Shown piece after piece: positions 19,483 to 28,307 of a stretch of 64,000 bases of DNA (its first letter is position 1; each line of letters begins with the position of its first letter). Origin of the DNA: Raineyella sp044508675 (lineage in GTDB: Bacteria; Actinomycetota; Actinomycetes; Propionibacteriales; Propionibacteriaceae); NCBI GenBank assembly GCA_044508675.1, contig JBIQHF010000001.1, positions 186,001 through 250,000 on the forward strand, read 5' to 3'. Below the pieces are notes generated by a model that did no database searches, was not told the DNA's origin, and saw only the letters and a program-made list of their open reading frames with translations. The position numbers were made by a program, and so were the translations under genes.

Positions 19483-19548
19483 ATCCGCCGCGACTTCAGT
19501 CAAACGCTGCGCGTACAGCGGTAGCGGATCCCTGGAAGCGCGGCGGAT
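19483..19548. repeat. Dispersed palindromic intergenic element, copy 2 (inverted)
   Basis: The outer arm ATCCGCCGCG (19483-19492) and its complement (19539-19548) flank the same core as copies 1 and 3 (ggatccgctaccgctgtacgc on the minus strand), so this copy is in reverse orientation. The stretch that follows (about 19560-19630) holds imperfect repeats of cccagagccaggtg-type sequence before the GAP1-like gene end. Confidence 0.75.
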
Positions 19549-19633
19549 GCAGCCCGGCCCCGGTGGGGCCTCCCCAGGACCAGGTGACTCCCCAGAGCCA
19601 GGTGGGGTCCCAGAGCCAAGAGGCGCCCCAGGA

Positions 19634-21259
19634 TCAGAACGCCAGCCCACGCACCCGCAACTCATCGGCGACAGCCGCCGGGATCCCGGCCTGGGCGGCC
19701 AACCGCGGCCAGTCCCGGCGCAGCACCTGACGTACGCCACCGCGATCGAGGCGGCCCAGCGCGGCCAAGGGCGTTCCCGCGGGAACGTTCCGGCACTCCA
19801 GGAGCAGTTCGATCCACTCCTCCACCGGTAGCCCGGGCCACTCGGCGAGCTGCTCGCGAACGTCGGCGGCGGGCGCGGAGACCTGGTCCAGCGCATCGTC
19901 CAGACCGGCCACGAACGCGCGCCGGTCCTCGGTGAGCCGGGCCAGGTCGGCGGGCGGATCGGTCCAGCCCTCGAGCCAGGAGACCACCGCGGAGGTGACG
20001 ACCGGCCCCCAGTCGTCGGTGAGCACCCGCCACTCGTACGCCTCCAACGGCACCTCGAGACGGGACAGGGCCGTGGCGAGCTTGCGGTTGGCCACCACCG
20101 GACGGTACGTGCCGACGTCGTGGCTGAGCGGCCGGGCGACCAGGCGGGTGAGGTTGCGGATGTCCATCGTGGAACAGATGATTCGCTGCGCGCGCTCCTG
20201 GCGCTCCGGATCCCCCTGCCCCGGCCCGAACCACGCGTACATGGTGTCCGGCAGGGCAGGCACCGCGCTCCACAGCTCCCGGTACGGCAGCCGGCGGCCG
20301 GCGCGGACCACTTCGGCGAGCCGGGCCATGCCCCGGAGACCGGTGACGAGCCGGGCGAAGACGACCGGGCCGACCTCGTCGGCGAGCAGGTCCAGGCCCT
20401 GGTCGGTGAGCGGTTCGGTCGGGTCGAGGGTGAGCGCCTGGAGCCGGGTCACGAACTCCTCGACGCTGCGGGCATCGGCATACCGCCCGGGATGGTCCAG
20501 GTAGCTCTGGGCCAGGTCGCGGGCCCGGTCCGGGGCGGCGACCGCCCCAGCGTCCGGTTCCAGCACCTGGGCCGCGCCCCCCCCGGCCCCGAAGTCGTTC
20601 GTCGCCGAGAACGGCGCCAGCACCACCCCGACCCCGGGGCCCGCGCTGCCGGCCACCTCGTCCGGGTGCGCGACGAAGTTCGACCACCACAGGTCGGCGA
20701 CGACCTTGCGCGGCAGGGCGCGGGCCAGCCCGCCGAGCGTCTCCAGCGCCGAGGACCGGTCGGCCGTACGCATCAGCAGCGGCGTACGGTCCGCCAGGTG
20801 GCCGATCAGCGCGGCCAGCAGGTCCGTGCGGACGTCCTCGGGCATCGGCCGGGTGCGGCGGGCCGGCAACTCCAGCACCGGCAGCGGACCGGCCTCCGGC
20901 TGCTCCTCGCCGGTGCGCAGCACCCCTTGGCGGACCAGGTCGAGCACCTCGGTGGCGGCCAGGTGGCCGGTCGGGTCGAGCAGGCAGTGCGCGGTGAACG
21001 TGCCCGGCCGCCCGACCCGCCCCAGGTACACCTTCGAGACCAGGAGGGTGCCGTGGTCGGTGGGGTAGGCGTCCAGGCCGCAGGGTGGTTCGGCGCCACG
21101 GACGACCTCCGCGTCCGAGCCGCGGGGCAGGAACGTACGGGCCTGCTCCGGCAGCCAGGGCACGCTCTCCACCGTGGGCCAGCCGGCGGAGGCGCCGAGG
21201 ACGCCCAGGCCATTGCTGGTCGGCCCCCAACCGATGACGGCCTGCTGGATCTCAGCCAT
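19634..21259 (-). CDS. GAP1-like (GTPase-associated protein 1) protein
   Basis: Soluble protein of 541 residues with no enzyme motif that I recognise. The N-terminal half (IQQAVIGWGPTSNGLGVLGAS, then a beta-rich region with GTFTAHCLLDP) and the alpha-helical middle resemble the GAP1-N/GAP1-M architecture described for proteins encoded beside TRAFAC-type GTPases in predicted bacterial conflict/signalling systems. It begins 8 bases inside the end of the GTPase gene, indicating translational coupling, and ends a four-gene operon (kinase, tail-anchored protein, GTPase, GAP1). A role as effector or regulator of the GTPase is inferred from context only. Confidence 0.7.
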   Translation of the reverse strand: MAEIQQAVIGWGPTSNGLGVLGASAGWPTVESVPWLPEQARTFLPRGSDAEVVRGAEPPCGLDAYPTDHGTLLVSKVYLGRVGRPGTFTAHCLLDPTGHLAATEVLDLVRQGVLRTGEEQPEAGPLPVLELPARRTRPMPEDVRTDLLAALIGHLADRTPLLMRTADRSSALETLGGLARALPRKVVADLWWSNFVAHPDEVAGSAGPGVGVVLAPFSATNDFGAGGGAAQVLEPDAGAVAAPDRARDLAQSYLDHPGRYADARSVEEFVTRLQALTLDPTEPLTDQGLDLLADEVGPVVFARLVTGLRGMARLAEVVRAGRRLPYRELWSAVPALPDTMYAWFGPGQGDPERQERAQRIICSTMDIRNLTRLVARPLSHDVGTYRPVVANRKLATALSRLEVPLEAYEWRVLTDDWGPVVTSAVVSWLEGWTDPPADLARLTEDRRAFVAGLDDALDQVSAPAADVREQLAEWPGLPVEEWIELLLECRNVPAGTPLAALGRLDRGGVRQVLRRDWPRLAAQAGIPAAVADELRVRGLAF

Positions 21260-22412
21260 GATGGACCCCCTGGCCTGCCTGCGGGGTACCGACCTTCAGG
21301 GCTTCGGCCCCGGCGAGCATCCCCCTGTCGTAGAGCAGGCCCAGCAGCGGCTCGTGCACCCGGATCGGGGAGATCCGCTCGAACAGGCCGAGTTGGTTGA
21401 CCGCACAGCCGGTGGCCGAGACCGCGTGGTAGCGGGTCAGCAGCGAGAACCGCTCCACCTCGGCAAGGATCGCCTGGCCGTGATTGGCGAGCAGTTCGTA
21501 CGGCCACCGCGACTGGCGGGACAGGTAGCCCTCCTCGTTGCCGTAGAACCCCTGGTCGAGCGGGATCGCCTGGCCCGGGCGCGGCTGGAGCGCCTCCAGC
21601 GGGGCGAGCTCGTCACACTTGGCGATGACCACGCCGGTGGGGATCGGGTCGCGACGCCGGTCCAGGACCGTACGGGCCGACTGCAGGGCCGCGACGACGC
21701 TGCCGGCGCCCGGCGCGGTGGCGCCCTCGATGCCCTCCGGCAGCGCGAAGCCCGACCGCTGCCCGAACGCCAGGTTGACCGGCGAGCAGAACACCAGTGC
21801 CCCGGACATCACGGTCAGGAACGGGTTCAGCTCGGCGCTGGAGCGGGCGTCGCGATAGCCCTCCCCCGCCGCATCGAAGAACAGCAGGTTCACGTCGTCG
21901 TCGGGTGCCCAGTCCCGGTGCATCCGCACCACCAGCGGGGCCGTACGCTCCAGCCGGGTCTGCTCGGGGGGCCGGCGCATGGCCAGCGGGGTGACGTAGT
22001 CGCGCTGGTAGATCCCGCGGGAGTGCTCCTCGACGGTGAACGTCATCCCCATCGGGGCCAGGTCGGTCATCCCGACGATGCGCTGCAGCAGCACCGCCAG
22101 GAAGGTCGACTTGGACACCGAGGACGGTCCGATCAGCCCGATCGGCACGGTCTCGCGGCGCAGGAACTCCGGTGGCATCCGGTGGCCCTGCGGGCAGCGG
22201 TGGTGCACGCCGAGCCGCAGCTCCTCCAGGTGCTGGTGGCGGACCCGGTCCCGGTCCTTCTGGGTGGCACCGAGCAACGCGCGGACGGCGCGGGCGACCC
22301 GCTGCGGAGCGGACAGTCCGGGCGGGGTCCAGGGCTCGCTCTGGGCGGTGTACGCAGTGAAGTCGCCGGCCCGGTAGTGCACGGCACACTGCGTGCAGAG
22401 GTAACCGGCCAT
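21252..22412 (-). CDS. Zinc-ribbon P-loop GTPase (double-GTPase/TRAFAC-like)
   Basis: Protein of 386 residues. An N-terminal zinc ribbon is suggested by C6-x2-C9 and C73-x3-H77 (CPQGH). The P-loop is GPSSVSKS (95-102), where the usual glycine before lysine is serine. A Walker-B/G3-like FFDAAG is at 178-183 and a G4-like AKCD at 264-267. There is no transmembrane segment. The layout fits the predicted double-GTPase family found next to GAP1 proteins. The start at 22412 is fixed by a TGATG overlap with the upstream 51-residue gene. Nucleotide specificity (GTP over ATP) is inferred from AKCD and neighbours. Confidence 0.75.
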   Translation of the reverse strand: MAGYLCTQCAVHYRAGDFTAYTAQSEPWTPPGLSAPQRVARAVRALLGATQKDRDRVRHQHLEELRLGVHHRCPQGHRMPPEFLRRETVPIGLIGPSSVSKSTFLAVLLQRIVGMTDLAPMGMTFTVEEHSRGIYQRDYVTPLAMRRPPEQTRLERTAPLVVRMHRDWAPDDDVNLLFFDAAGEGYRDARSSAELNPFLTVMSGALVFCSPVNLAFGQRSGFALPEGIEGATAPGAGSVVAALQSARTVLDRRRDPIPTGVVIAKCDELAPLEALQPRPGQAIPLDQGFYGNEEGYLSRQSRWPYELLANHGQAILAEVERFSLLTRYHAVSATGCAVNQLGLFERISPIRVHEPLLGLLYDRGMLAGAEALKVGTPQAGQGVHHG

Positions 22413-22567
22413 CAGAGCGCCACCACCAGGACCAGCACGAGCACCGCGACCCCCAGCCCGACCAACCGCAGCACCCGGGTACGTTCCCGGAAGCGGGTGA
22501 GGGCCCGCTGGTGGCTCAGCCGGACCAGCCGGCGGCGCTCGGCCTCCTCGAAGGACGACATCGTCAT
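22412..22567 (-). CDS. 51-residue tail-anchored membrane protein
   Basis: Small protein of 51 residues: a charged, arginine-rich amphipathic N-terminal helix (about 5-33), then one strongly hydrophobic segment (about 34-51) running to the C-terminus, so a tail-anchor topology with the basic part in the cytoplasm. It starts with an ATGA overlap on the kinase gene and ends with a TGATG overlap on the GTPase gene, which makes it convincing despite its size. Probably recruits or couples the neighbouring kinase and GTPase at the membrane (inference). Confidence 0.75.
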   Translation of the reverse strand: MTMSSFEEAERRRLVRLSHQRALTRFRERTRVLRLVGLGVAVLVLVLVVAL

Positions 22568-23985
22568 GGCAGCAGCAACCTCCCGAGGGACAGCAGGACC
22601 ACCCCGGCCAGCATGCCGACCACGGAGCCGGCAAGCACGGTCAGGGCCAGGTAGCCGGCCCAGTGCAGCGGGCCGAAGCGTTCGGCACCCAGGTAGCCCC
22701 GGGCCGTGAACAGTTGGCGCCACCAGCCGGCCAGCTGGGCGGGCACCGAGTCGGGGTCGGCGGTCTCGACCGGCAGGCCGGCCGCGGATCGTACGACCGG
22801 CAGCGGATGCTGCGGGCGTGGGGCGAACGCCTGGGTCGCCGCGCCGGCCGGATCCACCCGGCTCCCGCCCGGCGTACCTGCGTCCTGGGTGGCCTTCCCT
22901 GGTGCGGTCTCGTCCAGCGAGAGGTGCACCATCTGGGTCGGGGCGACCCGGGTGCTGCTGGGGTCGGCGACCGGCGCCTCGTGCGCCTGCAACTCGAAGA
23001 TGGTGGTCGGCGCCTCCACCGGTGCGGCGGGCAGCGGAGCCGCGGCCGGGCTGATCCGGTCCAGCAGGGCCCGGGCACTGGGTCGATTGTCGGAGCGTAC
23101 GGTCAGTGCCAGCCGGACGCAGTCGCGCAGGGTCGGGTCGGTGATCGCGGCGAGGACCCGCTCGTCGGCGACACGGCCGGTGCCGTACGCCTCCTCGTAC
23201 ACGCGCGGGTCGCCGAGCGCCGCAACGAACGGGTGCCGGCCGGGGGCGTACATGTCGAGCACGGTCAGGCCCCACGAGAACACGTCGGAGGCCCGGTCGA
23301 TCTGTGGGGACAGGAAGTGCTCGGGGCTGGCGAACTGCAGGGTCGCGTGCCGGTAGGCCGGCCCGTCGCCGCCGGTCGCGCCGCCGGACTCGTAGTCGAT
23401 CAGTTCGACGCCGGTGATCTTGCGGCCCTCGACGGTGACGATGACGTTGGCGGGCTTGATGTCACCGTGGAACAGCGGGTGCCCGTTGTACGTACGGGCG
23501 TGCAGCTCGACGATCCGCTCCAGCACCAGCCGGGCGAGCAGCACCTCGTTGCCCTGCAGGCCGCCGGTGGTGCGGGTCTGGGTGAGGGTGAGGCCGTGGA
23601 TGTAGCGGCGGATCACCCAGGCGTAGCCGCCGCCGACCCCGGTCGCGGGGACGTCGCCGAAGAGCAGCCCGTTGCGGCGGGCGGCCTCCTCCTCGTTGGC
23701 GAGCAGCCGGGCGGCATGGGACGGGACGGTTGGCAGGCCGGGGGGGACCCGGATCGCCTTGACCACGAACGCCTCGGGCATCTGGCCGGGCCGCAACTGC
23801 CCCCAGTAGCCGAGGAACGGGGTGAGCTTCTTGTCGTCGATCGGTGTCGCGGCGGGGCGCAGCCGGCGGGTGACGTCGATGACGGGCTGGCGGCCGGAGG
23901 CGTCGACGAGTTGGGCGGGGTCGTCCGAACGCGGCCCGAACAGCACGCCGGTCGCCTCGACGGTGGTGGTCGGTCCCTGCCCCAT
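22564..23985 (-). CDS. Membrane-anchored Hanks-type protein kinase, atypical
   Basis: Protein of 473 residues with a kinase-like domain (about 60-345), a proline/alanine-rich linker and one C-terminal transmembrane helix (about 440-470). VVK (K76) matches the ATP-anchoring lysine. HGDIKPAN (173-180) gives the catalytic aspartate D175 without the usual arginine. The metal-binding DFG is DYE (197-199), and FASPEHF replaces APE. No glycine-rich loop is evident, so it may be weakly active or a pseudokinase. The ATG at 23985 has GGGGAGGA upstream. It heads the GTPase/GAP1 operon, and the distant FHA/PP2C pair at 3.6-5.7 kb could be functionally connected. Confidence 0.82.
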   Translation of the reverse strand: MGQGPTTTVEATGVLFGPRSDDPAQLVDASGRQPVIDVTRRLRPAATPIDDKKLTPFLGYWGQLRPGQMPEAFVVKAIRVPPGLPTVPSHAARLLANEEEAARRNGLLFGDVPATGVGGGYAWVIRRYIHGLTLTQTRTTGGLQGNEVLLARLVLERIVELHARTYNGHPLFHGDIKPANVIVTVEGRKITGVELIDYESGGATGGDGPAYRHATLQFASPEHFLSPQIDRASDVFSWGLTVLDMYAPGRHPFVAALGDPRVYEEAYGTGRVADERVLAAITDPTLRDCVRLALTVRSDNRPSARALLDRISPAAAPLPAAPVEAPTTIFELQAHEAPVADPSSTRVAPTQMVHLSLDETAPGKATQDAGTPGGSRVDPAGAATQAFAPRPQHPLPVVRSAAGLPVETADPDSVPAQLAGWWRQLFTARGYLGAERFGPLHWAGYLALTVLAGSVVGMLAGVVLLSLGRLLLP

Positions 23986-24223
23986 CGCCGTTCCTCCCCG
24001 TTCCCCTCGAACCGACGCGCCGGATCGGCACGCCGGCAGCACGCCATGGTCCAGTGTAGGTTCGCCTTGGCTCGGCACCGAGCCCTCACTCGCTCGCCAG
24101 GGCGAGGTCCGGGTCGTCTCAGGAGGACCCCCGGGGTCGTTCAGGGTCGATCCGAGGGGCCCTCACATCACGTCGGCAGAAGCGACACAGATCAGGCACA
24201 GGCTCCGACGGTGAGCTGGGGAC
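23986..24223. promoter_or_regulatory. Divergent promoter region between the kinase operon and the flavin-reductase operon
   Basis: A 238-base non-coding gap that must carry promoters for both divergent operons. I see no clear repeat, operator or -10/-35 pair that I would defend. Confidence 0.4.
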
Positions 24224-25675
24224 ATGCAGTCGCCAGCGTCCACCCACGTCCCAACCACTCCGCCCGACTCATCCCCGTACGCCCCGCCGTACGTCACCCA
24301 CCGGTCCGCCCGGTCCCGCCGGGCGTCGTTGCCGGCGCTCGCCGACGCCGACAACCGGCGCGGGCTGCGGGCCATCTGGTTCCTCGCCGCGGTCGGCGCG
24401 ATCGGCGGCGTGGTGCTGGGCCTGACGATCCAGGCGGTATGGCCGCTGGTCACCTCGCCCTCCGACGCGGTGTACGACGTCTCGGTGCTGGCCGCCTCGG
24501 TCGGCACGTACGGCGTGCTGGTCCTGCTGCTGCTCATCGCCCGCCTGCCGGTGCTCGAGCGGGCCATCGGCCAGGACCACCTGGTCGCCTGGCACAAGGT
24601 AATCGCGCCGTGGGCGATGTCCCTGGTGCTGGTCCACATCGTGCTGGTCGTCGCCGGCTACGCCATGGGCACCGGCACGAACTGGTTCGCGGAGGCGTGG
24701 AGCCTCCTGACCACCACCGCGTGGATCCTGCCCGCGACCGCCGGCACCGTCGCGATCGCCGTCGCCGGCTGGACCTCCTGGCGGCGGGTGCGCCGGACCG
24801 TGAAGCACGAGACCTGGTGGACGATCCACCTCTACACCTACCTCGGGGTGGCGCTGGCGTTCGCGCACCAGGTCACGGCGGGCGGTCCGTTCCTGACCGG
24901 CTGGTCGCGGGCATTGTGGATCGGGCTGTACGTGGTCGTGTTCGGCGCGATCATCCGCTACCGGGTGCTGGTCCCGATCCTCCGGTCGTTGCGGCACCGG
25001 CTGCGGGTCACCGCGGTCGAGTCCACGGCACCCGGGGTGACCAGCGTGTGGGTGCGCGGCCGCAAACTGGCCGAGCTCGGCACCCAGGACGGGCAGTTCT
25101 TCAACTGGCGGTTCCTGCACCAGGGGCTGGCGTACGAGGCGCACCCCTACTCGGTCTCGGCGATCCGCGGCGACATGCTGCGGATCACCGTCAAGGCCCT
25201 CGGCGACGGCTCCAGCAAGCTGGCGCAGGTGCCGATCGGCACCCGAGTGCTGGTGGAGGGACCGTACGGGGCGGTCACGCCGGGCCGGGTGGCGCCGGAC
25301 ACCACCGACCGGACCCGGCGCACCGTGCTCGTCGCGGGCGGGGTGGGCATCGGCCCGGTCGCGGCGCTGGCCGGGCGACTCGCCGGCGAGGCACCGCTGG
25401 ACGTCATCTACCGGGCCGGCTCGCTGGAGGAAATGGCCCACCGGGACGAACTGTGGGCGCTGCAGTCCCGGCGCGGCGTACGGGTCCACCTGATGCCCGG
25501 CAACCGCCGGCAGTACCCGCTCAGTCCCGATCACCTGGCCGCCACCGTCGGCCGCCTGGACGATGCCCAGGTGTACACCTGCGGGCCGGCCGCCCTGAAC
25601 CGCCAGGTCGTCCGCTCCGCCCGGGCCCTCGGCGCCCGCCCCGACAACATCCACCACGAAATCTTCGACCTGTGA
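24224..25675 (+). CDS. Ferric-reductase-like heme/FAD transmembrane oxidoreductase
   Basis: Membrane electron-transfer protein of 483 residues. About six transmembrane helices (roughly 45-250) carry histidine pairs suited to two b-type hemes (AWHKVIAPW and LVHIVLV; WWTIHLY and FAHQV). An FAD-binding barrel follows (HPYSVSAI, about 305-312), then an NAD(P)-binding domain (AGGVGIGP, and CGP near residue 448). It should take electrons from cytosolic NAD(P)H across the membrane. First gene of a cassette with an FMN-binding protein and ApbE, implying the exported flavoprotein is the acceptor. The disordered N-terminus is proline/serine rich. Confidence 0.88.
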   Translation: MQSPASTHVPTTPPDSSPYAPPYVTHRSARSRRASLPALADADNRRGLRAIWFLAAVGAIGGVVLGLTIQAVWPLVTSPSDAVYDVSVLAASVGTYGVLVLLLLIARLPVLERAIGQDHLVAWHKVIAPWAMSLVLVHIVLVVAGYAMGTGTNWFAEAWSLLTTTAWILPATAGTVAIAVAGWTSWRRVRRTVKHETWWTIHLYTYLGVALAFAHQVTAGGPFLTGWSRALWIGLYVVVFGAIIRYRVLVPILRSLRHRLRVTAVESTAPGVTSVWVRGRKLAELGTQDGQFFNWRFLHQGLAYEAHPYSVSAIRGDMLRITVKALGDGSSKLAQVPIGTRVLVEGPYGAVTPGRVAPDTTDRTRRTVLVAGGVGIGPVAALAGRLAGEAPLDVIYRAGSLEEMAHRDELWALQSRRGVRVHLMPGNRRQYPLSPDHLAATVGRLDDAQVYTCGPAALNRQVVRSARALGARPDNIHHEIFDL

Positions 25676-25683
25676 GGAATCCG

Positions 25684-26352
25684 ATGAATCCCAAGAAGAC
25701 CTTCACCGCCGTGCTCGTCACCGGCGCCACCGTGGCGGGTGTCGCGGGCGTGCTGGTGCTCAACCCCACCACCAGCTCCTTGGTCACTGCCCCCACCGCT
25801 GCCGAGACCGGCACTGCCGGAGGCTCCGGCAGCATCGGTGGCTCCGGCACCGGCGGGTCGGGCACCGGGCTGCTGCAACGCGTCGCCGGCGCTCGCGAGG
25901 ACCACGAGAAGGACGAGGACGGCGACCACGACGAGGGTCACGACGACGAGGGTCACGACGACTCCGACCACGGTGGCCAGGCCCTCGGATCCGGCGCGAC
26001 CGGAGGTGTCACGACCACGGGATCCGCCGCCGGCAGCACCGGGAACGGCGCCACCGGAAGCACCGGGGCCACCACCAGTGGCAACACCACGACCGGGGCG
26101 GCGTACCAGTCCCCGTACGGTCCGATGCAGGTCGCGATCACCGTGTCCGGCAACCAGGTCACCGGCATCCAGTGGGTGCAACTCCCGGGCGACGGCAAGT
26201 CCAACCGGATCAACACCTACGCCGCGCCGCTGCTGGTCGAGCAGGGCCTGCAGGCGCAGTCGGCCACGGTCGACGGCGTCTCCGGCGCCACGTACACCAC
26301 CGAGGGGTTCCGCACCTCCCTCGCGTCCGCGATCAGCAAGGCAGGTCTGTGA
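25684..26352 (+). CDS. Exported FMN-binding domain protein
   Basis: Protein of 222 residues: an N-terminal signal/anchor helix (about 6-26), a glycine/serine/threonine-rich linker, a histidine/aspartate/glutamate-rich stretch (about 74-99) that could bind metal, a second low-complexity linker and a C-terminal FMN-binding domain. The covalent flavinylation motif SGATYT is at 200-205, with T205 as the likely FMN-bearing residue. It sits between the heme/FAD reductase (8-base gap) and apbE (TGATG overlap), whose product attaches FMN. Presumably passes electrons to an extracellular acceptor. The His/Asp cluster is unusual and may be an iron- or copper-binding site. Confidence 0.87.
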   Translation: MNPKKTFTAVLVTGATVAGVAGVLVLNPTTSSLVTAPTAAETGTAGGSGSIGGSGTGGSGTGLLQRVAGAREDHEKDEDGDHDEGHDDEGHDDSDHGGQALGSGATGGVTTTGSAAGSTGNGATGSTGATTSGNTTTGAAYQSPYGPMQVAITVSGNQVTGIQWVQLPGDGKSNRINTYAAPLLVEQGLQAQSATVDGVSGATYTTEGFRTSLASAISKAGL

Positions 26353-27215
26353 TGTCCGCTCTCTCCCCATCCTCCGAAGCCACTCCCGTCGTCGCCCGTC
26401 GGCGCCGCGAGGGCCGTACGTACACGCACCTGCAGGAGATGTGGGGCACCGTCGTGGTGATCGAACTCGTTGAGGGCGACCGGCAGTGGCCGCCCGACGA
26501 GGCCCTGGACGCCGCGATCGGCGAGGCGGTCGAGCTGATGCGCCGGGTGGACCGGATCTTCTCCACCTACCGGGAGACCTCGCTGGTCAGCGGGCTGCGG
26601 GCCGGGCGGCTGGCCGAGGACGACCTCGACCCGACCGACCCGGACCAGGCGCTGCTGATGGAGGTGATCACCGCCTGCCGCTGGGGCCGCGAGCTGACCG
26701 GCGGCTGCTTCGACCCGTGGGCGGCCCGCGGTGGCTTCGACCCGTCGGGCCTGGTGAAGGGTTGGGCGGCCGAACTGGTCGCCGACCAGCTCGTCGACGC
26801 GGGATTCGAGAACCTGTGCGTCAACGCCGGTGGCGACGTCGTCACCCGCGGGCGTCCGGCGCCGGACCATGCCTGGCGGATCGGCATCCGCCACCCGGAC
26901 GACCCGAACGCGGTGATCGGCGTCGAGGAGGTCGGGGACGGGGCCATCGCCACCTCCGGGGCGTACGAGCGGGGCGACCACATCGTCGATCCGGCCACGG
27001 GTGAGGCGGCGGGTGCGGCACGGTCGGCGACCGTCGTCGCCCGCCACGCCGGGCTGGCCGAGATCCTGTCCACCGCGCTGGTCGTCGGCGGCCGGGACGG
27101 TGCGATCTGGGTGGCCATGCAGAAGGGCTGCCGGGCGCACGTGGTGGATCCGCTGCCGGCGCAGACGGCATGGTCGACGTCCTGGATCGGGGATCGGCTC
27201 CAGCCCGCCGGTTGA
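26352..27215 (+). CDS. apbE: FAD:protein FMN transferase
   Basis: ApbE-family enzyme of 287 residues that transfers FMN from FAD to a threonine of its client. Conserved segments: FSTYRETSLVS, DPSGLVKGWAAE, CVNAGGDV and AIATSGAYERG, including the acidic and glycine residues of the FAD/Mg site. No signal peptide or lipobox is visible, so the protein may act in the cytoplasm unless exported by another route. The start codon overlaps the FMN-binding protein stop, and that neighbour is the obvious substrate. Confidence 0.92.
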   Translation: MSALSPSSEATPVVARRRREGRTYTHLQEMWGTVVVIELVEGDRQWPPDEALDAAIGEAVELMRRVDRIFSTYRETSLVSGLRAGRLAEDDLDPTDPDQALLMEVITACRWGRELTGGCFDPWAARGGFDPSGLVKGWAAELVADQLVDAGFENLCVNAGGDVVTRGRPAPDHAWRIGIRHPDDPNAVIGVEEVGDGAIATSGAYERGDHIVDPATGEAAGAARSATVVARHAGLAEILSTALVVGGRDGAIWVAMQKGCRAHVVDPLPAQTAWSTSWIGDRLQPAG

Positions 27216-27246
27216 GCCGCCAATCGAGCTGCCGGGCAGGTCGGCG

Positions 27247-28296
27247 TCAGCCCCCCAGGCGTACGACCTGCCCGGCCTTTGCGCTGCGCAGCGCGGCGTC
27301 GAGGACATCGGCGATGTGGACCACGTCGGCCGGCGCCACCGGCATCCGCATCCGCCCGGCCGGTTCCCCCGAGCGCAGCGCGGCGAAGAACTGCCGGTAG
27401 AACTCGGCCCAGTCCTGCGCGGGGCCCGGCACCGGCACCCGTTCCGGGCCGCCGTACAGCCAGCCGCAGGAGCCGGGCGCGTCGGCCAGGTCCGGGTAGA
27501 ACGCGCCGTCCCGGTCCAGGTCGACGAAGTCGTCGTACACCCAGGTCCCGGCGCTGCCGATCAGCCGCATCCGCGGCCCGGGAGCGGCGACCAGGGTGCA
27601 GACGTCCAGCCACGAAACCCGGCCGCCGGCATGGTGCAGCGCCACGTGCGACTCGTCGTCGCCGACCTGGCGGCGGGCGTTCACCTCCGCGTACACCGCC
27701 TCGACCGGCCCGAACAGCTGCACCGCCAGGTCGACCATGTGCGGGCCGAGGTCGAGCAGCTTGCCGCCACCGACCGAGTTCGGGGTGTCCTCGCGCCAGC
27801 GGTGCCTCGGCTCGGGGAGCCACCGCTCCCAGCGGAACTCGAACCGCCACACGTCGCCGAGGCGACCCGACGACACCAGCTCGCGCGCGACCTGGTGGGA
27901 GCGGTCCCAGCGACGCTGCAGGTAGCAGGTCAGCGGCACCTGGGCCGTCCGGGCCGCGGCGACGACCTCGCGGACCTCGGCCGGGTTGACTCCCAGCGGC
28001 TTCTCGACGATGACCGGCAGGCCGGCGTCGATCACCCGGAGGGCGTGGTCGTGGTGCAGCCCCGAGGGGGTGACGAGCACGATCGCGTCGAGCCCGGGCA
28101 CCTGCAGCAGGGCCTCCAGGTCGTCGACAAGTGCGACGCCGGGGCTGTCGGCCTCGGCCTGGGCGCGGCGTTCGGGGTGGCGGGTCGCGACGGCGGCGAC
28201 CACGCCACCGGCCGCCTTGACGTGGGGCGTGTGCAGCCAGGTCGCGGTCGAGTAGCCCGCGATCCCCAGACGCATCGGGGCAGAGTCAGCAGCCAT
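27247..28296 (-). CDS. Gfo/Idh/MocA family oxidoreductase
   Basis: NAD(P)-dependent sugar or cyclitol dehydrogenase of 349 residues. The N-terminal Rossmann fold (RLGIAGYSTATW, with a glycine pattern less regular than the usual GxGxxG) leads to the family EKP signature (VEKPLG), followed by the C-terminal alpha/beta substrate domain with GGGKLLDLGPHMVD. Substrate unknown. It starts 11 bases after modC and could be the last gene of the mod operon, though no functional link to molybdate is evident. It converges on apbE with a 31-base gap and no clear terminator. Confidence 0.85.
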   Translation of the reverse strand: MAADSAPMRLGIAGYSTATWLHTPHVKAAGGVVAAVATRHPERRAQAEADSPGVALVDDLEALLQVPGLDAIVLVTPSGLHHDHALRVIDAGLPVIVEKPLGVNPAEVREVVAAARTAQVPLTCYLQRRWDRSHQVARELVSSGRLGDVWRFEFRWERWLPEPRHRWREDTPNSVGGGKLLDLGPHMVDLAVQLFGPVEAVYAEVNARRQVGDDESHVALHHAGGRVSWLDVCTLVAAPGPRMRLIGSAGTWVYDDFVDLDRDGAFYPDLADAPGSCGWLYGGPERVPVPGPAQDWAEFYRQFFAALRSGEPAGRMRMPVAPADVVHIADVLDAALRSAKAGQVVRLGG

Positions 28297-28307
28297 GCCT
28301 CATTGTG

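Noticed and set aside
22663..25683. Plus-strand extension upstream of the FMN-binding protein, reading through the kinase region
   Set aside because: Shadow sequence; the real start at 25684 gives a signal peptide and operon spacing.
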